The position numbers and the translations under genes were made by a program. Below the pieces are notes generated by a model. The model was given only the letters and a program-made list of their open reading frames with translations, searched no databases and was not told the origin of the DNA. DNA of 64,000 bases from Vandiemenella viatica. Lineage: Eukaryota; Arthropoda; Insecta; Orthoptera; Morabidae. Positions 23,427-36,287 of the stretch are shown here, piece after piece. The first letter of the stretch is position 1. Every line of letters starts with the position of its first letter. The stretch covers positions 5,836,924 to 5,900,923 of the forward strand of contig JARYHS010008074.1 of NCBI GenBank assembly GCA_031002005.1, read 5' to 3'.

Positions 23427-23442
23427 ACTAGACGGGAAAAGG

Positions 23443-24736
23443 ATGGATATTTTTCCGACCCCTGAAAGTGAAGAAATACATAACCCACCCACACAACCAA
23501 ATCTGGAAACATGTTTTGCGTCAAAAAACATGGCAAAATTGCCACAGCAGTCTTTGCAATCGCAAGACGCACTGCTTGCTGCTATAGATGAACTAATAAA
23601 ATAGAATTGTGAACCAGTAATGGCATCAATGCGTGAATTAATAAGGAAATTTCATGCGCGAGCGATGGAACATAAAAAAATTCTGATTCGTTGGTGAAAG
23701 AATTAGGTAGGCTTTTTGATGAACAAAAGGAATTAGTAACTGCATTAAACAAACGTTTCGATGCGCAAATTTCACAAACGAAAAGTTTGAATGATAAGAT
23801 ATGCAACGTTTGCGATGAAATCTGTCAAGATATAAATGAATGTAGAGCGGTAGTGCGAAGGAGCGTTCCAGCAGTGAAAAAGCCTGCTGATGACGTTCGA
23901 GTAGTTTGTAATTCATTGGAGAAAGCGAATGAAGGAGTCGCGTTAAAGCCGAACACCAGTGTGACAAATAAGTGGTTCTGCCACTGTTATCCTTGAAAAT
24001 CACGGGCGAGCCGCTGTGGAACCAGAGGATGATCACTGCAACTAATCTGAGGAAGAATTACAAGTTGCGAATAAAGGAAATTTGCTGCTTGAAAGCAAAA
24101 ATTTCTGAGCTCAGGGATTTTAGTTGTTTGCGTGATCATGGGCCGAAAGAAAAGGAACGTCAGTCAGGAAAATACAAGACATTCCTAGGACACGAGGTGA
24201 AAGATTCACAGTACATGTGCTTCCTTCAAGCCAGAGAAGTGTCCATCAAGATTTCATTGCTTGGAGAAAAGCGAAACGGTCCACCAAATTCGCGATCTCT
24301 AAACATCGGGTGGAAATTTTCCGTCCGCAATTTTGAGTGCAAAGAGAATCAATTTGTTCACTCCTTGACCTCAGGAAACTCTCGCTTACAACTGCGAGGT
24401 TTGAAATGTTTTTCTGAGTGGTTTATTGAAATTGGTCGGAGTAAGATGGTTTTTCACGTGGCACCGAGTACGCAAAACCGCGGGGTCAGCCGTATCGGTG
24501 AACTGAGTAACGGTACATATACCGGAACCCCCAAACCATCTGCCGAATCCGCTACCAAACACCTGCAGCTTTACAAAACGGTGTTTCGAGAAATTCCGTT
24601 GGTTGGCGGATCGAAACAAAGAGAAGCTGGGGACCTTGTAAGTCCAAAGTTTCAAGCCACCCAAAATCCTGTCGAATGCGACGAAGACGCATATTCCGCA
24701 AATAGACTCATTTTCCAAAAGAAGGTCCATGGATGA
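23443..24736 (+). pseudogene. Broken coding region of unknown type (coiled-coil-like)
   Basis: Three pieces follow on one strand. A 53-residue ORF starts at 23443 (MDIFPTPESEEIHNPPTQ) and ends with a stop at 23602-23604. A 101-residue piece at 23691-23996 (VKELGRLFDEQKELVTALNKRFDAQISQTK...) has a heptad-like pattern. The last is a 254-residue ORF at 23972-24736. Alternative frames of the last part read more protein-like near 24020-24090 (EPEDDHCNKSEEELQVANKG), so it is probably frameshifted. I do not recognise a family. The size and helical start would suit a retroelement Gag-like protein, but no zinc knuckle or pol is seen. The SINE at 23180 lies just upstream. Confidence 0.35.
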
Positions 24737-27700
24737 CTCAAGTTCACTATGTAGGCATTGTTATCGAGTTATCAAGCATGCCAGAAAGGGTGACAAACGG
24801 GCGAGTATTTGGACTTATCGGATTTTGAAGTTATAAAGAAAAACGTTCATACAGCATTTAATCGTTGATTCCGGGGATTAATTACCGTTGCAGATGTTGC
24901 ATAAAAGAATTTTAATTGCTTTCATGAGCGGACGAAAATGATTTTATGATCGACGCAAAAATGCGTAAGGTTTATCAACATAGGCGCTTACTGCATGAAG
25001 AAGATGATAGTTTACTTTAAATCATTATCAGGTAATAAAAGATGTGGGATGCGTGTCGCGCGATCATCAAGGGAATTAAGATGACATATGGTTGTTAAAA
25101 ACAAAGAAACCTTCAGAGTTTGGTGTGTGCATAAAACTCATCCAAATCAAGAAGAGTATTTTGGTCCAAACAATGAGTTGACTGCTATATCAATTTATCA
25201 AGAATGCGTTAAACTAAAATAAGATGCGATTCTTACCCATTTGGCCATCTTGATGCGTAAGTTCAAGGTTTTATAAAGATCGTGTTCCATAAAATAGATC
25301 GCGAAGCTTTCCTACGGCTGTGTTTTGATGAACGAGTCCAAGGGGTTTATGCATACTTTTTCTGAGGCAAATAAATTCGACTGTGGGATTGATCCACATC
25401 GTTTGGCGGTTTCTCGTTAAGGACCAGTTCTTCGTTGAAAATGTACTAATCAGATGAATAGAGGAATTCTTAAGCACGAAGAAAAGCAATTAATTCCATG
25501 ACGCCACGTGAAAGATCGAACAATTTACCGATGATATGATACTATAATGACTTACACAGTATTTAGCGATTCTGATAATCTGATAAGACACGCAACATGA
25601 AGCAATTGGATTTATGAAATTTATCAACGGACACGCTGAATGACGGACAATTTACGGCAAGCGACTAACATCGCCTGTAAATATAATGTAAATACTCTGG
25701 AATATATGAATAGGTTTTGTAGAATAAGATTTGTTTGTTGTGAAACTAAAGTGTATCTAATACAATAAAAGTTGTATTCTAGTGACTGAAGGCTGTTTCT
25801 CATTCTACCTTTTGTCTAAAGTGTACCTGTCACGAGACGAGAGCGCAGATCGCGTAACAGATTAGCGGTGACAGAGGGCACAGGCAGGGAAAGGCTTAGT
25901 TGTTGTTCTCGAGATTGTTATCTATGGGTCGAGCGGCCAGGTACAAAGGGCCGATAGCCTTGAAGAACGGTATTAGCTGGTGAAAAATGGACTGGACCGC
26001 ATAACGCGAAACCTAAGTATTTAAACCCATTCAACATTACAAGCTGGAAGTTCACTATGCGGATCGTAAAGCATTGCATGACGGTAACATGTGATTTTAA
26101 AATCGAAGCGTTCGATATACTAGTTGGAAGGAGTGGGAGAATGTTTTGAAGTCCGATAGCATACGCTATTCGGTGTCTCTGGTCTTTTGGACGGGAGGAT
26201 AATTTTGATTAGTTTGGTAGCATAAGTCGGCATAAGTCCGCGGTGCCTACTATCAGTTATTGTATTACCGCATCATTCGGGGACGGGTAAATCGAGTAGA
26301 ACCTCATTTAGGCATCTATTTAGAAAGTTGGAAATTCTACCACGGCCCTTGTAACACAATTACTGTATAATTGCTTTATTTTATTTTCTGTCCTGCTCAC
26401 GGCAAGACATGTAACACACTAATTGGAATATATGTGTGTGTAGCTTATAGTTCGTCATAGCAATTGTGCAGTTACACTTCTTAACACTATGTTTAAAGCT
26501 TTCCTCTACTACTTATTACTTTTTAATTAAAGGTTCGTTTGCCATGCGGTCACCAGTAGGTAAGCTTTGCTAATTGGTTCAGCTACTTTAATTACAGTCA
26601 CAGAAGATAAGTAAAACTACTGAGAAATACACACACACGTGCTAGTTTTCACAGATTTATTCTTCTGAAACTACATAGTCCAAAAGTAAGCCACCAGACA
26701 ATAGAACTAATCTCCTTTATCACCGAAAAGTGCAGATTCAAGTACAGTTAAAGCTGAATGAACAGTGAATACAAGTCCCTCAATTAATTATCGAACTATC
26801 GCCGTGGTGCAACTCTGTAGCAGTTTACCAAACACAGTTTATATTAAATCATGTCTCTCTGAACAACCTTCTCAGTCCGACATATACCTCAGCTCACATC
26901 ACGCAGTATTCTTTACTAGGGAACATACGTTAAGCTACAGTCCAACACATACGCGGGACATACACGAACGCTGCCGTAGTCGGCCAGCTCCCGCCGGCTG
27001 TTCCGTACTCCATCCTCGACAATCACCACTGTCCCCCCCCCGTGCGCTAGGCGATCGCCCAACGCCAAAGACATTATATATCTCTCAGATCACACTCTCA
27101 ACTCAAAATATATCCGTAACGTTCACTGTAACGTTACACCCTGTTTATAAGTAATGGAAACTATAAAATTCATTAAAAAAATATAGAAGCTTCTGGGTAA
27201 ACACTACAAACAAATAATGATATACACAAGTATAATATTAGACCGACACTAGACTTTCATATACCAGAAACAAATACTACCTCCTGTCAGAAAGGGCCAA
27301 TTCATACGGTGTAAGACCCAAAGCTGACACCGGGGTTATAGTATCGCCTTGGTGACTTAACTAAAAGTTCACGTGGATGGAAAGTTCTGTGGGATTTTCA
27401 GAAGATAATTTGAATTTGACCATATAGCCTACTAGAAACTCAACTTAAATGCTTGAAGGTAGCCACTAGATCTGTTTCTAAACCACAAATCTAGAAAAGG
27501 TTCTTCTACTAAATTATAACAGTTCACTTTCAGAAAATTTAAAGTTTTATTTTCATAACCACAATTACTAACTTTCCATTAAACAGTTGAGTAGGCAAAT
27601 CGAACACTCGCTTCCAAAAATATTGCAGATTGTGGCGAGAAATTACCAACCAAAACTCCTTTTCAGAAACACAAAATTCTAGCAGACATTATTCTCGCAG

Positions 27701-28924
27701 ACTTTCACACCAAAGTACCAACATGGCCGACTCGGTAGCGCCAACTTTCAACCGTCTTCCTACCCGCTCCGATACAAGACTTGCGTGAGTTAACTTAACA
27801 TAGCACTCCACGGAAAAAGACAAGACGAAACCGAAAGAAAGAAAAACTACATATTGCTAAGTAACTTCTTTGGACATCACTGAGAAAATCATGCGCTGAG
27901 TTGCGCGATTACTTTCCGGCGTACGAGTGAGACAATGTGAACTTACTGCACTATCTTTTATAGGCTCCACAGAGCCTATGACCTTGGCAAATCTTTCTTT
28001 AATTAATAACTCCAAAAGTACAAAATATTTTAACTCGAAATTTTTACATGGACTTTCTATAGTCATGTTCTATCTGTTTTAATTTAATTTATTATTCCAA
28101 AAGGTTTCTATAGTCTTAAAACTAAAGTCATCACATGACCAACTTAGGGGAATTTTTTACGCGCTTCAGCAACAATCCGCGACAATCTATTTTTCAAAAA
28201 CTTAATTACCAGACGAATACTTAAATTTTTCACCGGAACCATTATATGTTCGTAATCGTCTTAATTAGGTCTATCTACTGATATAAATTTCAAATTAATA
28301 TTCCTTTTAGTTAAAAAGCTTATTTTTCTCTTAATAAAATTGCTAATTAAACTTTGCAAAATCATTTAATTTTACTACCAAAATATCGGGATAGCTGGTG
28401 ATAAAAGATCAGCTGTAGCTTTACGCGATTTAAAGATATTTCACACTTTAGATTTTTACTTTTATAATCGCATGTTTCAAAGCTTGAACAAAGCGGAATA
28501 TCTCCTAAAATAAACATTTCGCGATATGATAAATACACTTTAAAATGATATTTATGGCGAATTGTCCCTGTGGGAAAGATTACAGGAAAATTCCTTCAAG
28601 TTGACAATTACTCTTCTAGAAATTTCTAAGTCCAACATAAGCAACTTTACAATCGATCTATAGAACATTTTACTACTAGGGAAACTAGAATTTGCCAAAA
28701 TTCTAAGGTGCTTACAACGGGAATCAGATTGCTTAATAAATTAGCACAAAGGATCAAGTCTGTAAGCCAAAATACAAAATTCACATCATGACTGAAGGAG
28801 TACTTACTCGACCACTGCTTCTACATTATTGATGAGTATTTGCAAACTAAAAGCTAGTCTTAAGTCACAGCGATTTCATAAATATAAATAGGGAAAATGA
28901 TATAAATCAGATGTTAATTGTATA
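24737..28924. other. Long AT-rich stretch without recognised genes
   Basis: ORFs are short and biased (26765-27154 is Ser/Pro/Thr-rich with no known motif). An AATAAA lies near 25765. Small inverted repeats occur, for example ATAGGCTC/GAGCCTAT at about 27960-27980. The stretch may hold decayed retroelement sequence following the broken ORFs at 23443-24736, but nothing is diagnostic. Confidence 0.4.
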
Positions 28925-31131
28925 TTTATTTTATCCGAATAGACCTAGATAGATCATGCAAAACTTAATCATTTTCTGTCTGAGTTTACTGAAGGCGAGT
29001 TTTCCCTCTTCTGTCCAAGTTGCACTGGTCTTCTTGGCTTTGGTTTCTGCCATGACTACCCAGTTATGTATTTTTTGTCTGAAGATTTTGCGATCTATGA
29101 TATCTGATATCTTCATATTTGTTTTTTCCAGATCTTGTCTTACTTGATCGAACCAGCTGTTAGGCATTTTTAATGGTTACATGAGGTCAAATATCAGCTC
29201 CGTTAATTTGTGATCTGGCATCCTGTAGAAGTGACCACAGAATTTTAGTCTGCTTTTTCTGATGTCATTGGCTATGTTCGAGTGGGATTCTACTGTTTTG
29301 TTTGACTTTCGTCTGTAGCCTTCTTGCGTTTTGATTGGTCCAATAATTTTCCTGATGATTCTTTGTTCTTTTGTTTGGATGTTCTCGATGTCCCTCTTAG
29401 TCTTTAGTGTTAGTGTTTCTGTTACATAGAGAGCGTTGGGTTTAATAATTGTATTGTAGCGCCTAATTTTTGATTGGCTTCATATGTTCTTCTTGTTGTA
29501 GATGTTGCAAGTCTGTCCGAAAGCTTTTTTCGTCTTGTTGGGTCCGTTTTGTTGTTCCTTCTTTTCGAGTCCTGTTGGACTGATATTTCGCCTAAGTATT
29601 TAAACTGAGTGACTGTTGTTGATATTTTGTGTCCAGTGCTTTGTGTTCCGTTTGTGTGCCAAAAAACCATTTTCTTAAAGGAGATTTTTAGTCCAATTTT
29701 TTCTGCTAATTCTTTGAGGGATTCTGTTTATTTGACAGCTTGTTGTTCACTTTCTGACAGAATAGCCAGATCATCTGTGATCCAGGCCAAGCATTAGATA
29801 TTCAGTCAGTTCAGTTTCTGCCTAGTTTTACTGGGGTGTATGTTGTCTCCCATTCTCTAATGAGTTGACCATGGCTAAATTAAATAAGATTGGTGAGAGA
29901 CCGTCACCCCGTCTAATGCAAATTTTTGTCACAAATTCTCTGGAGAGTTCTCCATGAATTTTACCTTCTTTGTGGTGTTGGTGAGTGTCTGATTGATTAA
30001 TTGTTTTGATTTATTGTCTAGTCCATATTCCCTTAGGATGTTCAGTATGCTTTTCCTGTCAATGGAGTCATACACCTTCTTGAAGTCTACAAAGGTGCAT
30101 ATGGTTTTCTTGTGCCTGACTGATCTGAATTTTAGGATGGTTTTTAGGTTAAAGATTTGCTCTGAGCAGGATCTGTTGGGTCTAAAGTCTGCTTGATTTA
30201 CTTCTTTTTTAAAGGAATTTGTTCTTTAGCTGTTGAGGTGATTATGTCTTTGATTTCTAGTCAAATATTCGCGGGTTTTTCATTCCACCTCTTGGCGATT
30301 TCTGATGACTGTAGCTTGGTAAGATAGAATTTTTGTACTGGTGTTATTTTTTGAACCAGATTCTAGGTGTCATTCTAATCTGAACTCTTGTGATGTAGTG
30401 GTCAGTGTCGATGTTTGCCCCTTTTCTGACTTCAACATTGTGGATGTCTTTCTTGAAGATTCCTGATATGGCTACATGGTCAATTTGGAATTCTCCGAAT
30501 TAGTTAACTGGTGGTCTCCAAGGTTTATCCTTGCTTGATTTCTGACGAAGTGGTGTAGACATGATTCTGATGTTATTCTGCTGGCATAACTCCACTAGCC
30601 TGATTCCATTTCTATTGGTAAATCTGTGGGCCGGGAATTTTCCAATAGTTTCTTCGTATTCTTTCTCTCAGCCTAGTTGTGCGTTGAAATCTCCGAGGAG
30701 GATTGTTGCATCTTTTTATGGGATTTTGGTGACGGTAGAACTGTAAGAATGGTGATCTTCTGTTAATCCAATTCATTGACTAGTTGGTGTAGTTTCCCTG
30801 GTTTGATTTGTATGTTGATGTTTAGTGTTCCGAAAAATGTGTGCTGTTTTCGTCTGGGCAGTTTGCCAGAAGACTCCGACTTCTCCTGTTGTGTAAACTC
30901 AAGGCCCTCGGAATCCGTATTGCCTTGAATGCCGACTTGTTGTCCGGTGGATCGTGTACCTGAGGTAAGTTTCTCTTTACTCACACAGTTCATGACGATA
31001 GTTTGTTGAGTATGTCCAATTGCTGTGGGAATTAGAATCAGAGGTGCTAGCTCAAAGCTGGTTTGCGGGCCGCCAATAACCTGGATTACAGACGCTTCAC
31101 ACAGAGGTATTTGACACAAAAACTTGATCAA
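28925..31131 (-). mobile_element. RTE-like non-LTR retrotransposon, degraded
   Basis: On minus the order is endonuclease, reverse transcriptase, then C-terminal tail. The endonuclease begins near 30830 (FGTLNINIQIKPGKLHQL), lacks its middle, then shows ATILLGDFNAQLG near 30690 and the late TDHY box near 30390. The RT has TFVDFKKVYDSID (motif A) at about 30060-30100 and ITDDLAILSES (catalytic box, with Thr before Asp-Asp) at about 29755-29790. The tail (28931-29167) reads WFDQVRQDLEKTNMKISDI. Many stops and shifts make it inactive. The 5' extension to 31131 is an open frame of unknown identity. Confidence 0.75.
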
Positions 31132-32430
31132 AATTATTTCTACGGAATTTGTATTTTTATTTTGTTTCTTTTGTGTATTGGAACTTACAACTATGAAGTA
31201 GGAGTGATCATAAAGAACACATACTTTGAATACACACTTAATTACGTAGTAAGCGGATATTTACAAAATACCTAAACAATAATCGTACATGTACACTAAA
31301 ATAATATCATTCTGACGAACCATACCATCCCTCTTCGCCGGATGCTTCATCTTATGGCTCGTTCTCTTCTTGAGTACTCGGGTCCCATTAAAGTAATATT
31401 TTAATGATTTCTCATTTGAATTATTTACATTTTTTCCCCTGATAAATCTCAAATACGGAACCGAAGTCAATAAAAGCTTATTAATGACATCTGAGTTGCA
31501 CTGAACACGGCTAAACTTTCTAGAGTATCCCTAAATTGTCGAAATTATTTGATTCTAGCTTCTGCTGCTGATTCGGGCAGAGTCCTATAGGTAAAAGTGC
31601 ATACTCTATTATAATTGGGCCTTCATCAATACTTCGTGTAGTATAGGTGACATTGAATGCCACGAGTACAGTGGGGAGCAATTCTTTTTTTGTTTATCTT
31701 GTTCCCACTATATGATATCTACAGAATAGTAGAAAACCTGTCAATCAATGTTTTGTTAATACATGTAATCTCTGCAGATATTGTTTGCTACAATCAGTCA
31801 AATTATCGAAACATTTTCTAGGCCGACCCACATAGGAGGGATTGGAGATTTGGATACATCCTAGTAACCAATCATTGTATTTCTTTAAAAATACACTCTC
31901 AGTTCTCTTTGCAGCCTGCCATTATGTTTTAATTTTCAATTTAAGCCTTGAAAACTTTTGTTCGAACTGTTGCGTTTGTTCGACCGTGAATGTCGGTTGA
32001 TTTAAAATATTTTCCTAGACTAATTCCAACTTTTGCACGAAATAATTTCCTTTCTCGTGTATACTTATATCATAAATAACTTTTCGGGTCAAAAGCTTGA
32101 TAGTAGAAGAGCCCACAGCAAAGAAAATCTTAGATGAATTAATGAGATAGAAAAAAAGTAAGTATATTTTATTTTAAAATAGCTAGAATTTTTTCTAACA
32201 TTTTTATTTATTTATTCCTGATATTACAAAGCCTACTATGATACCTAAATTAGGCCCTTAGTTTCTATAGCTTTTATTCTTAACACAATTTACTTTTGTA
32301 AAAATAGATCTGGATGTTTATTCTTAAGGATTTAAGGTATTCTAACAATTAATCTACTAATTAATATTCCAATTAATCTACCAACTAAACTACTAATTAA
32401 TCTACCATCACACTAAGTCACAAAAAAAAC
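31132..32430. other. No gene recognised
   Basis: AT-rich sequence. Near 32340-32410 a short degenerate repeat of ATTAATCTACYAAYTAA units occurs four to five times. No coding or transposon ends are recognised. Confidence 0.4.
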
Positions 32431-32648
32431 CCAGCAATTGTCAAGGTATTTTCATAGTTCTAATCAATGAACCTTATATTTGTAAATGTTCATGCTGCAC
32501 CACTGCTGGCCTGCGTCGACATCCAGGCCGCCAGCTGTCTCTGCTGATGCAGCGGGGTAACTGCTGACATGCTGACCACCAAGTGCCGTCAGCCAGCTTC
32601 ACGTTCCAGGTAGTGGTCTCGTTCTTCTCCGGTTTGTCCCCGGAGCAC

Positions 32649-34338
32649 CTACTCCCACGTCAGGAGTTCCCTCCTGGAATCAGAGCAGACCGCCCCCTGA
32701 GCCCTGGAGAAAGTACCTCTGACTTCCAGAGGCACTGCGATGAATTGAGTATATGTCATTTTCCAGCAAATCTTGCCTTCTCGCGCAGCTTCACCTAGCA
32801 AGTGCCAGAGCTCTGTATCACGAAGTATGTCGTATATTCTTCTGTTCTGAAGATGTATTTGAAGGTATGCTCTTGATTCTTTGGTTTGTTTGCACTCCCA
32901 AACCATGTGTTCGGGAGTACTTACTTCACCACAGTCGCACCTGTTTGTTTCTTTGAGGCCTCTCTGTTCTAAGAAATTGTTACATGCACCATGGCCAGAT
33001 ATAACCGTCAGTGCATCTGTGGCCGTTGTTCTGTAAGCCCTGGTTAGCCTTAGCAGAATTCCTCGCTGTGTACGGCGAAGCAGCTCCTTTGGTTTGACCT
33101 TTTTTATGTGCTTGGCCCAAGTGCTTGCAGCGTATCCAGTAATGGAGGCCAGTATTGCGTCACGATATCTTCTTATGATGAGCGGAGGCAGATTGAACCG
33201 ACGCTCGCCAATGCTTATCAATTTGTGGATTACCAGTGCTGCTCGTCCACATACTTCCTCCATGTGAGAGACAAATTTCAGTTGCTCCTCCAGGTTCACA
33301 CCAAGGTAACGGACTACTGATTTTCTCTTTATTGTTTTTCCTGGATCTTAATTACCGGATTTCGTTTGAGTGTTCCTTTTAGGAACATGTAGGTCGTCTT
33401 TTGCGGGGCTAGGTTTAATTTAACTTCTGCGCACCACTGACTCAGGCAATCCAATACAGCTTTGCATTTTGTTTCGAGCTCCTGCCTGGTGCCCGCGTCT
33501 ATCAGAAGTGCGAGATCGTCGGCAAATGCCACCACACCCAGCAATTCTGACATTTGTTGCAGTATTTCCATGACCGGTTCCAAGCCAATGTCCCAGAAAA
33601 TTAGTCCACACACTGATCCCTGCGGGCAACCTTTCATCAGTTTTTTTCTCTATGTGCTTGTTTGGGCACCGCAATTTAGCATATCTATTTCTACAATAAT
33701 CTCTAAAATTGTATAGGTTTTTTGGACAGTTGATGTTTCTTAGGCGTTTGAACAGCGTGGGCCACCAGAGATTGTCGAAAGCGCCGGCGATGTCTACAAA
33801 TATTCTCACCACATAATTTTTGGAAGAGTTTTGAGCTATTTCCATTAAGCGGTTAATGGCGTCCTCTGTTGACTTGCCTGCTCTGAACCCATACTGATTT
33901 GGGCTCATCCCATATTTTAGTCTGTGTTCCTTTAGTTTCTTGCAAAGTACCTTTTCTTGTACTTTCCCAAGAACATTGAGCAAACTTATTGGACGATAAG
34001 ATTTTGGGAGTTGTGGGTCTTTGGCTCCACCTTTCGATATAATTTTCACGTATTTTTCCTTTCACCAGACATTCGTTAAATAGTTTACTCAAGGTTGGAA
34101 CCAGTTGGACGATGAACTCCTGGAGGACCTCTGCCGGTATCCCATCAGGCCCTGGTGCTTTCCTTTTCGGAAGGTAAAGTATTGCCTCTATTATAACTTC
34201 ATCTGATATGACGCATTTTTTATGTTCATTCTCGTAGGGATCCCCCATTTTTTGACGTAGTTCACTTTGCCGATCTGTCTCGTTTTCTTTACTGTCATCT
34301 GGAAGTAGCACGTCAAGTAACTCCCGTACAGTTTCCAT
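32649..34338 (-). pseudogene. R1/Jockey-group reverse transcriptase (ORF2 C-terminal part)
   Basis: RT motifs appear in order on minus: KRKAPGPDGIPAEVL near 34170, SYRPISLLNVLGK near 33990, IFVDIAGAFDNLWW (motif A) near 33790, CPQGSVCG near 33620, and FAFADD-type catalytic box FADD at 33515-33526 (intact). The RNase-H-less tail ends with CDCGEVSTPEHMVWEC (32892-32939), the Cys/His cluster found at the end of these ORF2 proteins. Frames change near 34050, 33640 and 33310, so the enzyme is broken. It would nick-prime and copy element RNA at the target in an active relative. Confidence 0.85.
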
Positions 34339-35190
34339 CCAGTTGGTTTCCTTACTGTAGACAATGTTGTAGGTGGCCTAATTATGCCAGCTGCAATCTT
34401 GTAAGGGATGCCCCATGGGCCTGATCTCATATTTTGTTTGACGTAGTTCACTTTGCCGATCTGTCTCGTTTTCTTTACTGTCATCTGGAAGTAGCACGTC
34501 AAGTAACTCCCGTACAGTTTCCATCCAGTTGGTTTCCTTACTGTAGACAATGTTGTAGGTGGCCTAATTATGCCAGCTGCAATCTTGTAAGGGATGCCCC
34601 ATGGGCCTGATCTCATATTTTGTTTGACGTAGTTCACTTTGCCGATCTGTCTCGTTTTCTTTACTGTCATCTGGAAGTAGCACGTCAAGTAACTCCCGTA
34701 CAGTTTCCATCCAGTTGGTTTCCTTACTGTAGACAATGTTGTAGGAGGCCTAATTATGCCAGCTGCAATCTTGTAAGGGATGCCCCATGGGCCTGATCTC
34801 ATATTTTGTTGACGTAGTTCACTTTGCCGATCTGTCTCGTTTTCTTTACTGTCATCTGGAAGTAGCACGTCAAGTAACTCCCGTACAGTTTCCATCCAGT
34901 TGGTTTCCTTACTGTAGACAATGTTGTAGGTGGCCTAATTATGCCAGCTGCAATCTTGTAAGGGATGCCCCATGGGCCTGATCTCATATTTTGTTTGACG
35001 TAGTTCACTTTGCCGATCTGTCTCGTTTTCTTTACTGTCATCTGGAAGTAGCACGTCAAGTAACTCCCGTACAGTTTCCATCCAGTTGGTTTCCTTACTG
35101 TAGACAATGTTGTAGGAGGCCTAATTATGCCAGCTGCAATCTTGTAAGGGATGCCCCATGGGCCTGATCTCATATTTTGTTTGACGAAGG
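34261..35190 (-). repeat. Tandem array of 186-bp units inside ORF2
   Basis: The block gacgtagttcactttgccg recurs at intervals of 186, 186, 185 and 186 bp (anchors 34261, 34447, 34633, 34818, 35004). Units are almost identical; the main difference is gtaggTggcc against gtaggAggcc. The unit spans the linker between endonuclease and RT (GPWGIPYKIAAGIIRPPT and LDVLLPDDSKENE). Because 186 is 62 codons, an open frame runs through most of the array in a shifted frame and gives a 62-residue repeat peptide. I see this as a by-product of unequal exchange, not a designed protein. Confidence 0.9.
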
Positions 35191-35439
35191 GTTCCCAGCT
35201 TTTTTGTTTAATTTTCAGCAACAGATCCTTGAACTCTAACTCTTTATATCTATATCTTTCTAGTAGAGCCTGTCTCTCTTCTGTAATAAGGCAACGTTAA
35301 TACGCTTTTCTTGCCTTCCTCATTGCGATTCGTAGTTTCTGCAATCTTTCTGTCCATGGTTTGTCTTTTAATCCTGTTGTTTTCTTTAGTGGAATTGCAG
35401 TTCTCTTTGCGTCTTGGATTGCTCGAATTGTTTCTTTTG

Positions 35440-36287
35440 CAGCCTTGTCTATATCAAAATCTTTATCTCCAAATTATGGGAGGAATGAAGCAACTCCTCA
35501 ACCTCGGCCAGTTGGCTTTGCTGATGTCATATCGCCGTTGAAAACTGATACAGTCGCCTTCGAGCACCTCGTCTTGCACTTTTCCCAGTTCGAACATTAT
35601 TAGTTTGTAATCAATGGTGGTTTGGTTTTCAATCATCTTCCACCCGCTTACTAGGTTTCCTGCTCTTCGATCTGTTAAAGTTATATCTATGTTTGATTTG
35701 GCACCTGCTTAGTCACTGAACGTGTATGGATTGTTTGGTTCGTTTTTGACATACAGCTGTAATTCTCCAAAAAGCTCGAGTAACTTTTCTCCTCGTGCGC
35801 CTGTGAAACTACTGTGCCAGAGTGCAGATTTGGCATTTGCATCGGCAACTATCACCGTAGGGTTGTCGCCTATGGCTATACATATGTCCCTAATCTTACA
35901 AAGATAGGGGTCAATGTCGTCTCTGTATTAGAAGTACATGTTACCGGGGGCTACATTTTCCCATTGCATACCTAACTCCACACACACCGTATGTTCAACG
36001 CAGAATTGTGTTATTTTTGTGACAGTGGTCTGCTTATTGAAGACTATGATGGCACTCATAGGTTTTTTCCCTGTCGAGATTATCTGAGACGACACTGGCA
36101 TGTGTGGGATTTTCCCTTCACTGGAGTGGGGCTCTTGAAGACAGAGGATATCTATTTGCATTTCCTCAGCTAGTTTACTCATTTCATGCAAAACCAGATT
36201 GGTTCTACTGTAGTTTAATTGTGCGATCTTAAGTTTCTGTGCACCCCTGCTCATGGATGTCAAGTATGGATATTGCACTGTGGCCAT
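35440..36287 (-). pseudogene. ORF2 endonuclease domain (APE type)
   Basis: The N-terminal piece (35928-36287) reads KLKIAQLNYSRTNLVLHEM and ILCLQEPHSS, the start of an APE-like endonuclease with its catalytic Glu in LQEP. Further along on minus come VIVADANAKSALWHSS (about 35830) and SNIDITLTDRRAGN (about 35680). This enzyme nicks target DNA in R1/Jockey elements. It is split by stops at about 35926 and 35710. It overlaps the end of ORF1 by about 28 bp. Confidence 0.75.

Noticed and set aside
26765..27154. 129-residue Ser/Thr/Pro-rich ORF
   Set aside because: Low-complexity composition, no domain, and no supporting context.
34191..35221. Repetitive protein with 62-residue repeats
   Set aside because: It is the shifted reading of a DNA tandem array inside a retrotransposon ORF2. 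The genuine ORF2 frame is visible in the same DNA.
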